DNA from: Helicobacter bizzozeronii CCUG 35545
Lineage (GTDB): Bacteria; Campylobacterota; Campylobacteria; Campylobacterales; Helicobacteraceae
Reading direction: 5' to 3'
Assembly: GCA_000263275.1 (NCBI GenBank)
Contig: CAGP01000129.1
Span: forward strand, 40,468 to 104,467
Length of the DNA: 64,000 nt
The translations under genes were made by a program, and so were the position numbers. The notes below the pieces were generated by a model, which did not search any database, was not told where the DNA came from, and worked only from the letters and a program-made list of their open reading frames with translations. Positions within the stretch are counted from its first letter, which is position 1; each line of letters opens with the position of its first letter. Shown here in pieces: positions 1-11,091 of this stretch.

Positions 1-954
1 AGACACAATAAAGCGCGCTTGGCAGAGCACAGATAAAAGTTCCATTAAGCTTGTTTTGCCCGCTAAGTTGAGGGCATTTGGGATTTTTTTGGGCTAATTG
101 CAAGCCCTCTAAAGCTTCATTGGGCGAGCCACACAGCACAATCTGGAAGGCTGGATTGATTTTTTTGGGCAAGGGCCATCCATGAGTCTAATGCCCATTT
201 TCTTTTAGGGTTGCCAGCCCCCAAAAAGAACACGCCGTAATCTTGCGTGGGCTGTGCAAAGCCAGTCTTGGCACTCAAGGGCGGGGGTGGGGGGAGTTCT
301 AGGCGCACTTGGCTTAAGGGTTGTTGCAACAACTGGCTAAAAAATTCCTTGTTGCGTTCAAATTCAAACAGGACTTCTGGGGAATTGTTTATAAAGCGTG
401 TATAGGCATGATCTAAGAATCCGGGTCTAGGGGTATTAACAAGCCATTGATTCACCTGCTCAAAACCTAAATGGCCTATTTTGTGCTGGGCATTAATCAG
501 GCTGACTAAGAAATCATCTCGGTAGGTAGAGCGGTGGAATACAGGGTTTAGCACCACCTCATAACTTTTTTTGGTTGAGCACATAGATTGTCTTAAGGCG
601 GTAAAACAAAGGGAAGCGTTTCCAAGAACCCCACTTAGAGGTGTCCAAAAGGATCAGATGATCAATGTAGGGGCGATCGTAGGCATCAATCACTTCTAAA
701 AAATCCTTATTGCACAAGAGCGTGATCTCATAGCCAGCGTAGAACTCCCTTAAGGGTTGTAAAAAATTCCTAAAGAGCACATAATCGCCAATGGTGTCTA
801 ACTTCATCAGTAATAAAGTTTTGGGGCGGATGGGTTGCTTTTGGATTTTGCGCAACACCCACACCATTAAAGAGGCTAGGGAGTAAGAGACCCTTTCAAG
901 CCATAGGCGCACATGGAGGCGTAAATGGGCTAGAACGCCTAAATGCCCGTTCAA
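1..954 (-). CDS. Glycosyltransferase family 9 (heptosyltransferase-like), cut by window edge
   Basis: This is a probable ADP-heptose:LPS heptosyltransferase-type enzyme acting on lipopolysaccharide core sugars at the inner membrane. The N-terminus has a basic amphipathic stretch followed by LLLMKLDTIGDYVLFRNFL, the usual GT9 opening, and the C-terminal part carries an IVLCGSPNE segment typical of the nucleotide-sugar half. The start is probably the TTG at 954, which has an AAGGGGG ribosome site. Three frames must be joined: one base too many in an A7 run near 575 (minus-strand reading NQK then SYEVVLN) and another in an A7 run near 165 (ALAQK then INPAF). The C-terminus runs off the window. 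It lies 12 bases behind the FliS co-chaperone-like gene and may share its transcript. The acceptor sugar is unknown. Confidence 0.75.
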
Positions 955-966
955 TGTTTGACCCCC

Positions 967-1494
967 TTAAGAAGTTTTCATCAAGCCTAGCAGGGCTTCT
1001 TTACTAAAGCTGGGCGTGTTGAGCGTGGGGGGTTTGCTAAAGACTTGTTTTTGACTCACGCTTTCTTGGATTTTGCCCAAGGCATGCTTGATGATCTCTA
1101 GGCGATCGTGCAAATACGCTGATAAATGCTCAGCCCCTTGAGTTTCTAACAATTCTAGCGGGTTGGCTGCTTGCACCTCTAGGTTCTCGCTCTCCAAGCT
1201 AATCACCAACGACCCCCCAAAAAGGGCTTGCCCCAAGAATTGCGCCTTTTGCACCACCTCTTGCATCTGCGCCTCAGTGTTGCCCTGCCCGAGTGTGGGG
1301 ATGAGCTTGAGCAATTTTTGGCAGGCAATCTGCAAGGTCTGCAAAGCCCCGATGCTTTCATTGATACCCTTGATCTCGCGACTAAATTTATCAATCTTGG
1401 CGGATTTTTGCTGGGTGTCTAGGATTTCTAAACTCTGGGTGTCAATCGCGCCTAAGTGCTTTTGCAACGCTTCTAGCATGTTCTGTTTCAACAT
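967..1494 (-). CDS. FliS co-chaperone-like protein (HP1076 type)
   Basis: A 175-residue soluble, mostly helical protein without signal peptide or membrane segment. Its sequence (MLKQNMLEALQKHLGAIDTQ at the start) and its position next to csd4 match my memory of H. pylori HP1076, which binds the flagellin chaperone FliS and has been called a FliS co-chaperone. The start is set at the ATG at 1494, which follows AAGGATGGCAG; an upstream in-frame ATG at 1530 has no ribosome site. The role in flagellar export is known for the H. pylori protein and only inferred here. Confidence 0.65.
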   Translation of the reverse strand: MLKQNMLEALQKHLGAIDTQSLEILDTQQKSAKIDKFSREIKGINESIGALQTLQIACQKLLKLIPTLGQGNTEAQMQEVVQKAQFLGQALFGGSLVISLESENLEVQAANPLELLETQGAEHLSAYLHDRLEIIKHALGKIQESVSQKQVFSKPPTLNTPSFSKEALLGLMKTS

Positions 1495-1566
1495 CTGCCA
1501 TCCTTGTAGTGAGATAAACAAGACAAGCATTTTTCGTTCCGCTAGAATTGGACAAGTTTTTTTAGG

Positions 1567-1572
1567 TATAAT
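1567..1572 (+). promoter_or_regulatory. -10 box upstream of csd4
   Basis: TATAAT within TTTAGGTATAATGATAGG, 30 bases before the csd4 start, fits a Helicobacter vegetative promoter, which often lacks a clear -35 box. It sits in the divergent gap between csd4 and the FliS co-chaperone-like gene. Confidence 0.65.
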
Positions 1573-1601
1573 GATAGGCTAATTTTGAAAAAAGAAAGTC
1601 T

Positions 1602-2943
1602 ATGAAGCGTATTTTTTTCCTTTTAGTGATCTGTTGCTATTTTGCCAGTGGCGCAGAGAAAAATGCTCGCATGGCTATTGGTGCGGAAAAGAGTGTCCAT
1701 GTGGTGAAAAAAGCAGGTGGTGAAAAAGCACCCACCTTATTGCTCATGGGCGGGATTCAAGGCGATGAGCCGGGCGGGTTTAACGCCACCGATGTTTTTT
1801 TAATGCACTATAAAATTTTGTCGGGGAATGTGTGGGTGGTGCCGGTTTTAAACCGCTATGCGATGCTCTTAAACCACCGCGGGATTTATGGCGATTTGAA
1901 TCGCAAATTTGCGTATTTAAACCCCAAAGACCCCGAATACCCCTTAATCCAGTCCATTAAGGGGCTGGTGGTCGATCCCCAAGTGCAGGTGATCATGCAC
2001 TTGCACGATGGGAGCGGGTTTTACCGCCCCACTTATAAAAGTGCGTTGCTTAATCCCAGGCGTTGGGGCAATTCCTCGATCATCGATCAAGATGAGTTGC
2101 CCGGTGTGGAATTTGGGCACTTAAAACGCCTCTCTTTAGGGATCACCGATCATGTCAATCAGTTTTTTGCTTAAACCCTTGCACAAATACCATGTCCGCA
2201 ACACCCACACGGCACGGGGTGATAAAGAGATGGAAAAAGCCTTAACTTACTTTGCTATCAAACATAAAAAAGCCGCTTTTGCCAACGAAGCCAGCAAAGA
2301 GCTTTCTTTAGCCCAGCGGGTATATTACCACCTTTTAGCCATTGAGGGGCTGATGCAAGAGGTGGGGATCACCTACACCAAAGATTTTACCCTCAAGCCC
2401 GCTAATATTTACCGCCTCATTAACGACCCCAATCTCACCCTGACCATGAATGAAAATATCCTCCTGCCCTTGTATGGTTTGCGCAGCCAGCTTAAATTTT
2501 TCCCCTTCCCCAAAGACACACCCATTAATCAGATCAGCTTGCAATCCCAAAGCTATATCTTGGGGCTCTTGCCCCGCAAAAACCAAATTTGGCTCAAGTA
2601 TGGCAACAAACTGATGACTCGCCTACACCCGCTCTATTTGGATTTCGATCATAGCCTTAAGGATATTGATATTGAAGTTGATGGGAAAATCACAAGTGCG
2701 GCACCTGCTAGTGTATTGGAAGTCAAACGCTCTTTTAAGATTTTGCCCAAAGAGGGTTACCGCGTGAATGTGATTGGGTTTTCCCTCAAAAATGGCGGGA
2801 AAAAACCCAATGAAGTGGGCGTTAAAATCGCCTATAAAAACTTGGACCAACGCTACTCCATTGATAGAGGGGGCAAGATTTACCGCATTGAGATTTACAA
2901 AGGCGATGCCTTTAGTGGTATGGTTTTGGTGCGTTTCATTTGA
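1602..2943 (+). CDS. csd4: Csd4-type peptidoglycan DL-carboxypeptidase, frameshifted
   Basis: Csd4 trims the stem tripeptide of peptidoglycan to a dipeptide in the periplasm and is needed for helical cell shape in H. pylori. The product has a signal peptide (MKRIFFLLVICCYFASGAE) and an M14-like zinc site GGIQGDEPGG, with Gln and Glu as in H. pylori Csd4 rather than the usual His and Glu, followed by IMHLHDGSGFYRP with the third zinc ligand. Ig-like and accessory domains follow. The frame changes in a T6 run at about 2162-2167 (DHVNQF then LLKPLHKYH). Rejoined length is about 446 residues, close to H. pylori Csd4. The stop overlaps the ATG of the next gene by one base, so the two are probably co-transcribed. 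Confidence 0.88.
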
Positions 2944-3622
2944 TGCCCTTTTCTAGTTTAGAAATTTTAACCGCACTCAAAGCCTTAGATTTGCTCCACA
3001 ATGCCCCGCCCCTGTGGTGGCCAAATGCGGGTTTTTTTGAGGTGGTGATAGGGGCGATTTTGACACAAAATACCCGCTTTGAGCGCGCCAAGCAATCCCT
3101 AGAGAATTTAAAAGCACTGGGGATTTTAAGCCCAGATACACAAGCCACCCTCACATGCCTAGCCCACAGCCAGCCTAGCGATCTAGCCCCCCACATTGCC
3201 CCTAGTGGGTTTTACAACCAAAAGGCACACCGCTTGGTGTTGTTGAGTCAAAATATTTTAGAGAGTTTTGGGGACTTTGAGAGCTTTAAAGCCCAAGTGG
3301 ATCGCGCTTGGCTCTTAGAGCAAAAAAGGGCTTGGCAAAGAGAGTGCCGATGCAATTTTAAATTATGCGTGTTTGCGCCCTATCTTGGTGGTGGATAAAT
3401 ACACCTACCAACTTTTATTATCTTTGGGGATGGATATCCCCGAATATGACGATCTACAAGTCTTTTTAATTGCAGGGTCTGCAAGATCGCCTAGAGCAGA
3501 CTTTAGCCCTCTATGAGCACCAACTAGACTTAGCCAGCATTTATGCGCGCTTCCATGGCAAAATTGTCGCTTGCATGCGCGCTAAAATCCATCTCAAGCC
3601 CTATTTAGAAGGAAAACCATGA
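2943..3622 (+). CDS. magIII: 3-methyladenine DNA glycosylase (MagIII), frameshifted
   Basis: A helix-hairpin-helix GPD-superfamily base-excision enzyme, like H. pylori MagIII, which removes 3-methyladenine from DNA. N-terminal WWPNAGFFEVVIGAILTQNT matches the endonuclease III fold. In the corrected frame the hairpin EQKGLGKESADAIL and the catalytic Asp in VVDKYTY are present, and the end reads LDLASIYARFHGKIV. Two breaks are needed: an extra A in the A6 run near 3330, and a second near 3465-3472 (FLI then QGLQDRL) that is not fixed by shortening the T run but is fixed by dropping one A of TTTTTAATTG. Rejoined length is about 225 residues. The stop overlaps the hemE ATG at 3619. The iron-sulfur Cys loop of endonuclease III is absent, as in MagIII. 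Confidence 0.8.
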
Positions 3623-4639
3623 TTTTTATTGATGCCTGCCACAAAAAACAAACCCCTACACCCTATTTGGATGATGCGCCAAGCGGGGCGTTATTTGAGC
3701 GAATACCGCGCATTGCGCCAGCAAGCTAAAGATTTTTTAGATTTGTGTTCTAATGTGGATTTAGCCACGCAAATCACGCTCCAGCCCGTGGAAATCTTGG
3801 GCGTGGATGCGGCGATTTTGTTTAGCGATATTTTGGTGATTCCCCATGTAATGGGTTTGGATTTGGAATTTATCCCCCAAATAGGACCCAAATTTTTACA
3901 CACCATCAGCACCCTAGATCAGGTGCAGGCGTTGCAGTCTGGGGCTTATCAAAAATTAGATTTTGTCTATGAAACCCTTTTGAGCGTGCGGGCTAAATTA
4001 GACCCCTCTAAGGCACTCATTGGCTTTAGCGGTGCGCCTTGGACTTTGGCAACCTACATGATCGAGGGTGAGGGCAGTAAAACCTACCACAAATCTAAAA
4101 AATTGCTCTATACCCAACCCCATGTTTTGCATGCCCTCTTGGAAAAATTGAGCGTGGAACTGATTGCTTATTTGTCTAGGCAGATTCAAGCGGGGGCTGA
4201 TGCCGTGATGATCTTTGATTCGTGGGCGGGGGCTTTGGAATTAGAAGCGTATTTAGAATTTAGTTGGAAATACATCCAGCACATCAGCCAAGCCCTTAAA
4301 TTAAAACACCCCAACACCCCCATTATTGTTTTCCCTAAGGGCGTGGCGGGGTTTTTGGGGCATTTGGGCGGGGAGTTTGATGTTTTTGGGTGTGATTGGA
4401 GCACGCCACTAGATTTAGCCAAGCGCATTTTAGGCGATCGCTATGTGTTGCAGGGCAATTTAGAGCCTGCAAGGCTCTATGATAGAGATGCGATGTTAGA
4501 GGGCGTGGAGCGTATTTTAAAAGTGGTAGATAAGCAAGCGGGTTTTATTTTCAATCTAGGGCATGGCATGATCAAGGACTTACCTAGAGAAAACGCCCTA
4601 GAGTTGGTTAAATTCGTGCAAACCCAAACAGCTAGATAA
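3619..4639 (+). CDS. hemE: Uroporphyrinogen decarboxylase
   Basis: HemE converts uroporphyrinogen III to coproporphyrinogen III in the cytoplasm during haem synthesis. The conserved opening PIWMMRQAGRYLSEY, the FSDIL segment carrying the catalytic Asp, GFSGAPWTLATYMIEG and the late NLGHG are all present. The true start is very probably the ATG at 3619 (MIFIDACHKKQT...), preceded by AGAAGGA. From there the frame shifts near 3646-3656 (an A6 or C4 run) into the long frame that begins at 3629. The corrected length, about 339 residues, equals the family. It is convergent with the FUSC-like gene; a weak CTAGA-TAAT-TCTAG stem at 4632-4645 lies between the stops. Confidence 0.93.
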
Positions 4640-4641
4640 TT

Positions 4642-6634
4642 CTAGTATTTGAAGATATAGGTAAATTCCTCAAAAAGTTTGTTTTGGGCAAAAAACATGG
4701 TTTCTAACAGCGCGTCTAATTCATGATCAACACGGATGAGCCGCCCGCCCTCTTTGGTTTTGAAGTAGTGGGGCTTGTTGTGTAAGTAGTTGAGAATTTG
4801 GGTGTAACGCGACAAAATGAGCTGGACATTGTTGCTCACAAGAACTTGTTTATCGGGTGCTAAGGGGGTGTTTAAAAAATAATCATAGAGGCGGTAACTG
4901 CAAGTGTCCAGCACATCAAAGGATTGTAGGCTTCTGGTGAGCGATTCGATGGTTTTAGGATCGGGGGTTTCTGTGCGCGCACTTTTCATGCAGGTCTTAA
5001 AAGCGTCCAGCTGTCTTAAAAAAAGCGTTTTGGACTTCTAGGGCGATGCGGGGCTTGTTTTGAATCGTGGTTGCCAAAAGATGGTGCAGGGTGGCAATGA
5101 GGTGGCGGGCATGCTGGATAAATTCATCTTTATCGTATTTGGGCCACACAAACAAAAACACGACATAGACAATCAAAATCCCCAAGATAATATCTAAAAA
5201 ACGGAAAGCGACAATATCTACAAAGTTGTATTTGAGTAGCGAAAAGCACAGCACAAAAGAGAACATCAAGGACATAGACCAAATCACATAAGAATAGACC
5301 TTAAGATAAATGAACAAAAAACACGCTCGCCACCAAAAAGGCGTAAAAAATGGGGCTTTTAGCAAACAAACCCACCACAATTAAGCCCAAGATCAAGCCA
5401 ATGCAAGAGCCCGTGATGAGTTCGGCTTGGGCTTCTTTGGTGCTCCCTAAAGAAGTGCGGGATACAAAGAGGGTTGCCATCGCAATCCACATGCCATGGT
5501 TAAACCCAAAGTAGCGGGCAACAAACACGGCAATACCCATTGCAAGGGCGTATTTAGAGGCGTATTGGAAGATGGGGTGTTTGAAATGGCATGCCTTCCA
5601 AATGTCTTTGAATGAAGCCTTGTGGGCGGGGTTGGGATCAACTAGGCTCTCCTCACCCCCCATGACAAAAACTTCCATTTTGTTATAGATAATGGCTAGG
5701 GAGTGTTGCAAGACCTTATCCACTTGGGGGTCTAGGCTTTCTAGGGCTTGTTTTTGCAAACAGACATTGTGGTTGGCAAAAATCCCAGCCAAGAGGCGTA
5801 AATTTTGGATCAGTTCCAAGCGGATAGGCTCTAGGGTGGGTTGGGTGAAATCGGCATAGATGGAGTGGATCGAGTGATACATCTCTTCTAAGGCATTGAG
5901 TTGGAACAAACTGCGTTGGATATTTTGGATTGCATGGGGGTCTTTGATCTTGCTAGAGCGCGAGGTTAAAATAAATTTGGTGTTGTGGATTTGGGCGAGC
6001 ACTTTGCTTTTGATCAAGTTGTAATCTGTGGGGCTATTGACATAACGCAACATCAATTCCATGCTAGAAAGTAAAGTGGTGAAGCGTTTTTGGGTGAAGT
6101 AGCTGTATTTAGAGACAAAAATAAAATACTGGATGGCAATACTCAATAGCCCAAGCGTAGTGATCATGGTGAGGATTTGCCTAAAATCAATGGGTGCGCC
6201 CGAATCGATATAAAGACAAGTAACCAGCCCATTGGAAAGAGCCATGTTGCACACTTTATGCAAGTCCAAACTATAAGCACTAGAGAGCCCCACCAAAAAA
6301 AGTTACAATCAAAATCGGGACACACAGCCACGCCCCAAAGTGCGCTAAGGGGTAGAACAGCACCACATTAAAACAGCTGATGGCAATAAAAAAGCAACAA
6401 ATACCCAATTTCGTGTTTTTTGTCGCTGAGTAGCAGGCTAAGATAATACAGAAAAATAGTTTGCAGACCCGCCCAAATCACCACATACCAGCCAAAGAAT
6501 AATGCCCCTAGCCCCGCACAAATAAAAGTTGTAATAGTCGCTTTAAGGGCATAGACAAGGCTAAAATAGCCCGGGTCGTAAAGGTGGATCGTGCGTTTGA
6601 GGCGATCTAATAGGCTAGTGGGTGAGGCAATCAT
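4642..6634 (-). CDS. FUSC-like inner-membrane protein, frameshifted
   Basis: A large polytopic membrane protein of about 660 residues resembling the fusaric-acid-resistance (FUSC/YccS/AaeB) family: two hydrophobic blocks of several helices (for example FICAGLGALFFGWYVVIW near the start and MGIAVFVARYFGFNHGMWI in the middle), each followed by a long soluble helical region. Family members are aromatic-acid efflux components or unknown; no substrate can be given here. Four breaks need repair: near 6388 (T6), 6298 (T7), 5320 (T6) and 5022 (T7), all read on the minus strand. It begins 4 bases behind mrp and is probably its operon partner. Confidence 0.62.
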
Positions 6635-6637
6635 GCT

Positions 6638-7738
6638 TTAATGAATAGTGGGCTGGATTTGCTTGTTATCGGCTAATTTTTCTTGTTGCACTTTGCTTAA
6701 AAATTCTAGTAATTGGGAGCTAGCTTGGCTGTAGGCTTGGCTCACTTTGGAATGGGGGTGGGTGATATAAATAGGTGTGCCCTTATCCCCCCCCTCCCGA
6801 ACTTGGATTTCTAGGGGGATTTGGGCTAATACTTGGGTTTGGTAGCGTTTGGCTAGGGTGTCTAGCGTGTTTTTGCCAAAAATCTCGCTCACTTGTGCGC
6901 AATGGGGGCAGACAAACCCGCTCATGTTTTCAATGATGCCTGCAATGGGGATATGCAAACGGGCGAACATGTCCAAACTGCGGCTAGCATCATCTAGGCT
7001 CACGCTTTGGGGGGTGGTGATGGTGATACCCGCACTAATAGGCACGGCTTGGGCTAGGGTGAGTTGGGCATCCCCAGTGCCTGGGGGCATATCCACGACC
7101 AAAATATCCAACTCGCCCCATAAAATATCAGTCAGCATTTGCTCGATGGCGCGCATCAGCATGGGTCCGCGCCAAATCAAGCTCTGCCCCTCTTCATAGA
7201 GCAAGCCCATGCTCATGCTTTTGATTTTATAGGCTTCTAGGGGGATGAGCTTTTTACCACTGGGATCGGTGCTGGGATTGACTTCCATTAAACCCAGCAT
7301 TCTAGGGATATTAGGGCCATAGACATCGGCATCTAAAAGCCCGACTTTTTGATTTTGTGTAGCAAGGGCGAGGGCAAGATTAACACTTGTGGTGCTCTTG
7401 CCCACCCCACCCTTACCAGAGCTAATCATCACCACATGCTTAATGTTGGGGGCTAGATTCTTGGTTGTGGGTTCGGGGGTCTGTTTGGCTTCCCGTTTGG
7501 GGGGGGTTTTGATGTCAATATGGCAATTTTCAATGCCCAAATCCTGCATTTTGGCTAGAATGTCGGTTTTGAGAGTTTGACTCACTTCTGGCGAGCTAGA
7601 AGGGATGTCTAACAAAAGGGCTAACTTTTTTTCATGGAGGGTGATATTTTTGACAAAGCCAAAGCTCACAATGTCTTTTTCAAAATTGGGGTAGATCACG
7701 CTCTTTAAAACGCCTAGAACCGCATCTTGTGTAATCAT
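6638..7738 (-). CDS. mrp: Mrp/ApbC iron-sulfur cluster carrier ATPase
   Basis: A P-loop ATPase of the Mrp/NBP35 family that carries or assembles [4Fe-4S] clusters in the cytoplasm. The N-terminal ~85 residues are a MIP18/DUF59-type domain. The deviant Walker [19 protein letters not shown] lies around residue 106, and the cluster-binding CPHC pair near residue 275. The 366-residue length is normal and the frame is intact. It sits 36 bases behind ftsI on the same strand and directly before the FUSC-like gene. Confidence 0.92.
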   Translation of the reverse strand: MITQDAVLGVLKSVIYPNFEKDIVSFGFVKNITLHEKKLALLLDIPSSSPEVSQTLKTDILAKMQDLGIENCHIDIKTPPKREAKQTPEPTTKNLAPNIKHVVMISSGKGGVGKSTTSVNLALALATQNQKVGLLDADVYGPNIPRMLGLMEVNPSTDPSGKKLIPLEAYKIKSMSMGLLYEEGQSLIWRGPMLMRAIEQMLTDILWGELDILVVDMPPGTGDAQLTLAQAVPISAGITITTPQSVSLDDASRSLDMFARLHIPIAGIIENMSGFVCPHCAQVSEIFGKNTLDTLAKRYQTQVLAQIPLEIQVREGGDKGTPIYITHPHSKVSQAYSQASSQLLEFLSKVQQEKLADNKQIQPTIH

Positions 7739-7774
7739 TTTGATCCTTAAATTGAGGGTAGCCCAAACTTATAC

Positions 7775-9676
7775 CTATTTTTGCTTAACATTTATTAAAG
7801 CTGGGCGGTGCTTGGGGGGTTTGGGGTGTGTGGGGGTCAAAGCGGGCGTGCGGTGTGGTGTTTCTTTTATCAAGTCTTTAGAGGGAGTGAGGTATTGGTA
7901 TTTAACCAAAGTTTGGATAATCTGCTTGAAGATCGGGGCGGCGGTTTGACTCCCATAATACTCCTCACTCCCCAGAGAGCCAAAGACCACCACACCCACC
8001 ACAAAGGTGTTTTTCTTGTCCTTAGCAAAGCCAAAAAACGAGCTGTTGTAAATGTCGGTGTATTTGCCATTATTAGCCGTCCTAGCCGTGCCCGTCTTGC
8101 CCCCCACAACCAAGCCCTCCACTTGTGCGCTTTTGCCCGTTCCATGCGTTACCACCTTGATTAAGAGCTTTTGCATGGTGTGTGCACTCTGGGGGGTGAT
8201 CACTTGTCTAGGTGGGGCTAGATCGGGGATAAAAACATCACCATTAGGGGCGTTGTAGCGTTGGATCAAGTGGGGGGTGGTTATCTCGCCTTGGTTGGCA
8301 AACACGCCATAGGCTCTTAGTAGTTGTAAAAAGGTCGTGCGCAGACCATAGCCATAGGAGGCAGTGCCTTTATAAACTTCACGATTAAGCAGTTTCACGC
8401 TGGGGATCAGCCCGGTTTTTTCATAGGGGAGCTCAATACCAGTTGGCTCAGCAAACCCAAAATTCTTAAGCCCGGTGTAAAATTCCTGCCCGCTTAGGCG
8501 TTTGGAGAGCTTGATCATGCCCACATTGCTGGAGCGCACCAAAACATCTTCAATCGTATTTTGTTTGAGTGGGGCAAGATCGTCTTTGATGGTGTATTTG
8601 CCCAGCTTGTAAAAACCATGGTTTAAATCAATTAGCTGGGTGGTTACAATGCGTTTTTTATCCACTAAAAGCGAATAGACAATGGGTTTTATGGTGCTGC
8701 CCGGCTCAAAAGAGAGCTCGGCGGCATCGACATTCAAAGCGGGGTAATCGCTCTTTTGGATATTATTGGGGTTAAAGCGATTGGTGGTGGCCAAAGCCAG
8801 TAACTCGCCATTATGGGGGAGGTAGATTCCAGCGATGATTTGCTTAGACTTATAATGGGCTTTGGCATGATCTAAGATTTTTTCTAGCTCGCGTTGCAAC
8901 CTTAAGGGGATACTCAATGCCAAGTCATAGCCATTTTCGCGGGGCTGACTCTTAAAAGTCTTGTCCTCAATGAGATTAAAACCCAAATCACGCTTGCCCG
9001 TGTCCTGCCCATCTTGCTTGGGGGCTAGTATCTTATTCTTAAATTTTTCAAGCCCCTTGACACCTTCTACCAAAGTGATTTTAGAAACATCGATTTTTTT
9101 TGACATACCCCACCAGCGGTTCAAAATTGTCAGCATAAAGGTAGTTGCGTGCAATCCCGCTCACCTCGATACTCAAGCCGATCTTAGGCACGACTTTTTT
9201 TGCTCGAGTCTTCATATTCGACAAAGACATTGTAAGCCAAGAATTTGGCATTGAGTTGGCGCAAACTGGCTGCGGTGTTGGCGTTGATATTGTAAGAGAG
9301 GGTTACAAAGCCCTCTTGAGAAAATTTTTCGGCGATGATGGACTTAGGGATATTGGTATAAATGGAGAGCAGATCGATAAAAAACTGCTTTTTTATTGGG
9401 GTCAATGGAGAGGGTGTTAAACCCCACTTTAAAGAGTTTTTGGCTACTAGCCAAGCTAAAACCATCTTGGCTATAAATGGTGCCCCGTGTGGCAATATCG
9501 GTCTTGGTAACCACAAAAGCGGGCATTTTACGGGGTAAGAGGGCTTTAAAAAACACCACCACGACAAACAAAACCAACGACCCAAAAATGACCATAAAGA
9601 TCAGTAGTAGGCGTTCTGTGCGTCTGGGTCCTAAATCTTGGGGGGTATTGGGGCTGGCTTGTGGCGCAGACTCCAT
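7775..9676 (-). CDS. ftsI: Septal peptidoglycan transpeptidase (FtsI/PBP), frameshifted
   Basis: A class B penicillin-binding protein that cross-links septal peptidoglycan in the periplasm. There is one N-terminal membrane anchor (LLLIFMVIFGSLVLFVVVV), a dimerisation domain, and a transpeptidase domain with the catalytic STIK motif around residue 326, SSN near 380 and KTG near 526. The start is the ATG at 9676. Three breaks occur: near 9393 (A6; DPNKKQFFI), near 9194 (A7; SSKKVVPKIG) and near 9100 (A8; GYVKKIDVSK). The rejoined length of about 632 residues fits. It lies behind fliE, as in H. pylori (HP1556-HP1557), where rod and division genes share a string. Confidence 0.92.
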
Positions 9677-9708
9677 CAAAACTTCTTAAAATCCGCGCCT
9701 ACACCACG

Positions 9709-10026
9709 CTAAATCTGTGTCCTTAGAAGTTCTTTGTAAGCACTAATGGCTTTGTTGCGCACTTCCAGCATCAACTTCATGCTGGTTTCTGCCTTGCCAA
9801 TGGCGATGGCGGCTTGGTGCAAGTCCTTCACTTGCCCAGTCGCCATGTCCGCTAAGGCTTTATCAGACTCCATCTGCGTGTTGTTGAGCTCATCGATCGA
9901 GCGCTTGAGCATTTGGGAGAACTCCCCTTTCTCCATTAGATTCTCATTCGTCCTTGAATCTAAAGGAGTGCTGGCTTTGCCTAACCCTATATCTGTGTAT
10001 AAAGTTTTCATTTCGACTCCTTGCAT
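9709..10026 (-). CDS. fliE: Flagellar hook-basal body protein FliE
   Basis: FliE links the MS ring to the flagellar rod. The C-terminal half, ADMATGQVKDLHQAAIAIG through SAYKELLRTQI, is the conserved FliE signature. Two starts are possible: ATG at 10026 (MQGVEMK, behind GGAGATATAGG) or ATG at 10011 (MKTLYTD, behind AAGGAGTCGAA). I keep the longer one because H. pylori FliE also opens with MQ and is about 109 residues long. It follows flgC on the same strand. Confidence 0.93.
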   Translation of the reverse strand: MQGVEMKTLYTDIGLGKASTPLDSRTNENLMEKGEFSQMLKRSIDELNNTQMESDKALADMATGQVKDLHQAAIAIGKAETSMKLMLEVRNKAISAYKELLRTQI

Positions 10027-10082
10027 CCTATATCTCCTATATCGTCCCTTCTTGGATAACCTTTAAGCCTTGTTGTTAAAAC

Positions 10083-10576
10083 TTAGGCTTGGAGCATGCT
10101 AATGGCGTTGGCTGCCATATTCTTGGTGCTTTGAAACGCCGCAACATTGGCTTGATACGCCCTTGTGGCTTCGATCAAGTCTGCCATCTCCACCACGGGA
10201 TTAACATTGGGGTAAGACACATAGCCATTGGCATCGGCATCCGGATGCGTGGGGTCATATTTCAAAAGCGGTGCTTTATCATCACGCACAATCTTATCCA
10301 CATAAACGCCCATGATGGGGGGGTTGGGGTTTTTCAATCCCATCGCTTTCATCCAAGGGGTCTTCATACTCCATCAAATTATTATTCTCAGCGAGTTTTT
10401 CGTTTCAAAATTTTGTTGAAGTCAAAGGACTTAAAGACCGCCTCTTGGCGGCGATAAGGTCCGCCCTCATCGGTGCGTGTGGTGTTGGCATTGGCGATAT
10501 TGGAGGAGATAAGGTTAGCACGCACTCTTTGAGCGGATAACCCGTATCCACTGATGTCAAAACTAGATAAAAACAT
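10083..10576 (-). CDS. flgC: Flagellar proximal rod protein FlgC, frameshifted
   Basis: FlgC is a structural protein of the flagellar proximal rod. The N-terminus MFLSSFDISGYGLSAQRVR and the C-terminus EMADLIEATRAYQANVAAF are classic rod-protein ends that form a coiled coil. Two breaks separate them: an extra A in the A5 run near 10395 (KRK then LAENNNLMEYEDPLDE) and an extra C in the C7 run at 10317-10323 (PQP then PIMGVYVDKIV). The rejoined length of about 163 residues agrees with H. pylori FlgC. Confidence 0.92.
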
Positions 10577-10590
10577 GTGCTGATCCTTTC

Positions 10591-11013
10591 TTAGATATTC
10601 TTAGCGGCATCGATGGCATAATTGACAATGCCCCGATGCTTCTTTAAAGCGGTGGTAAGAGCCAAATACATGGTCGAATTCTTACCCATCTCTGAGGTTT
10701 CGATGTCCAAATCCACGCTATTGCCATCATTCTTTGCCAAGTGCCCATCTCTAAAAAAGATGGTCGCCTTGTTGTCCTCATAGTCCTTAGGCTCTAAATG
10801 CCTTTTATTGGTAACTGCAAGTTCTAGGTGCTGATCTTTTTGGTGATCGAACACCTCCGCTTTTTTGTGGGCGAGCAGAGTTTCAAAATCTAAATCCTTT
10901 GGGCGGTAAAAGGGCGTATCCACATTGGCGATATTGCTTGCGATCAAATCCTGCCGTAAGGAGCGGTAATCCATCGCCTTATAAACTAGGGGATAGGCTT
11001 TAGATAAATCCAT
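10591..11013 (-). CDS. flgB: Flagellar proximal rod protein FlgB
   Basis: FlgB is the first rod subunit of the flagellar basal body. It contains the rod motif DLIASNIANVDTPFYRPKDL near the N-terminus, where Asn-containing SNIANVDTP is diagnostic, and a helical C-terminus. Its 140 residues are normal and the frame is intact. It heads the flgB-flgC-fliE-ftsI string and has a sigma-54 promoter immediately upstream. Confidence 0.95.
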   Translation of the reverse strand: MDLSKAYPLVYKAMDYRSLRQDLIASNIANVDTPFYRPKDLDFETLLAHKKAEVFDHQKDQHLELAVTNKRHLEPKDYEDNKATIFFRDGHLAKNDGNSVDLDIETSEMGKNSTMYLALTTALKKHRGIVNYAIDAAKNI

Positions 11014-11050
11014 GTCAAATCCTTTCTACTCGTGCCCTGCTTATTCCAAT

Positions 11051-11070
11051 AAAGCAAGGAGCATTCCACT
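11051..11070 (-). promoter_or_regulatory. Sigma-54 (RpoN) promoter of flgB
   Basis: The minus strand reads AGTGGAATGCTCCTTGCTTT. It has GG and GC separated by exactly 10 bases and an intact TTGC -12 element, matching the RpoN consensus (TGGCAC-N5-TTGC). Transcription would start about 28 bases before the flgB ATG. Sigma-54 control of middle flagellar genes is known in H. pylori. Confidence 0.82.
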
Positions 11071-11091
11071 AACAAGCCTCTAATTTTGCTG

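Noticed and set aside
1163..1582. Plus-strand reading antisense to the FliS co-chaperone-like gene
   Set aside because: Cys-rich, no ribosome site, and fully explained as the complement of a recognisable protein.
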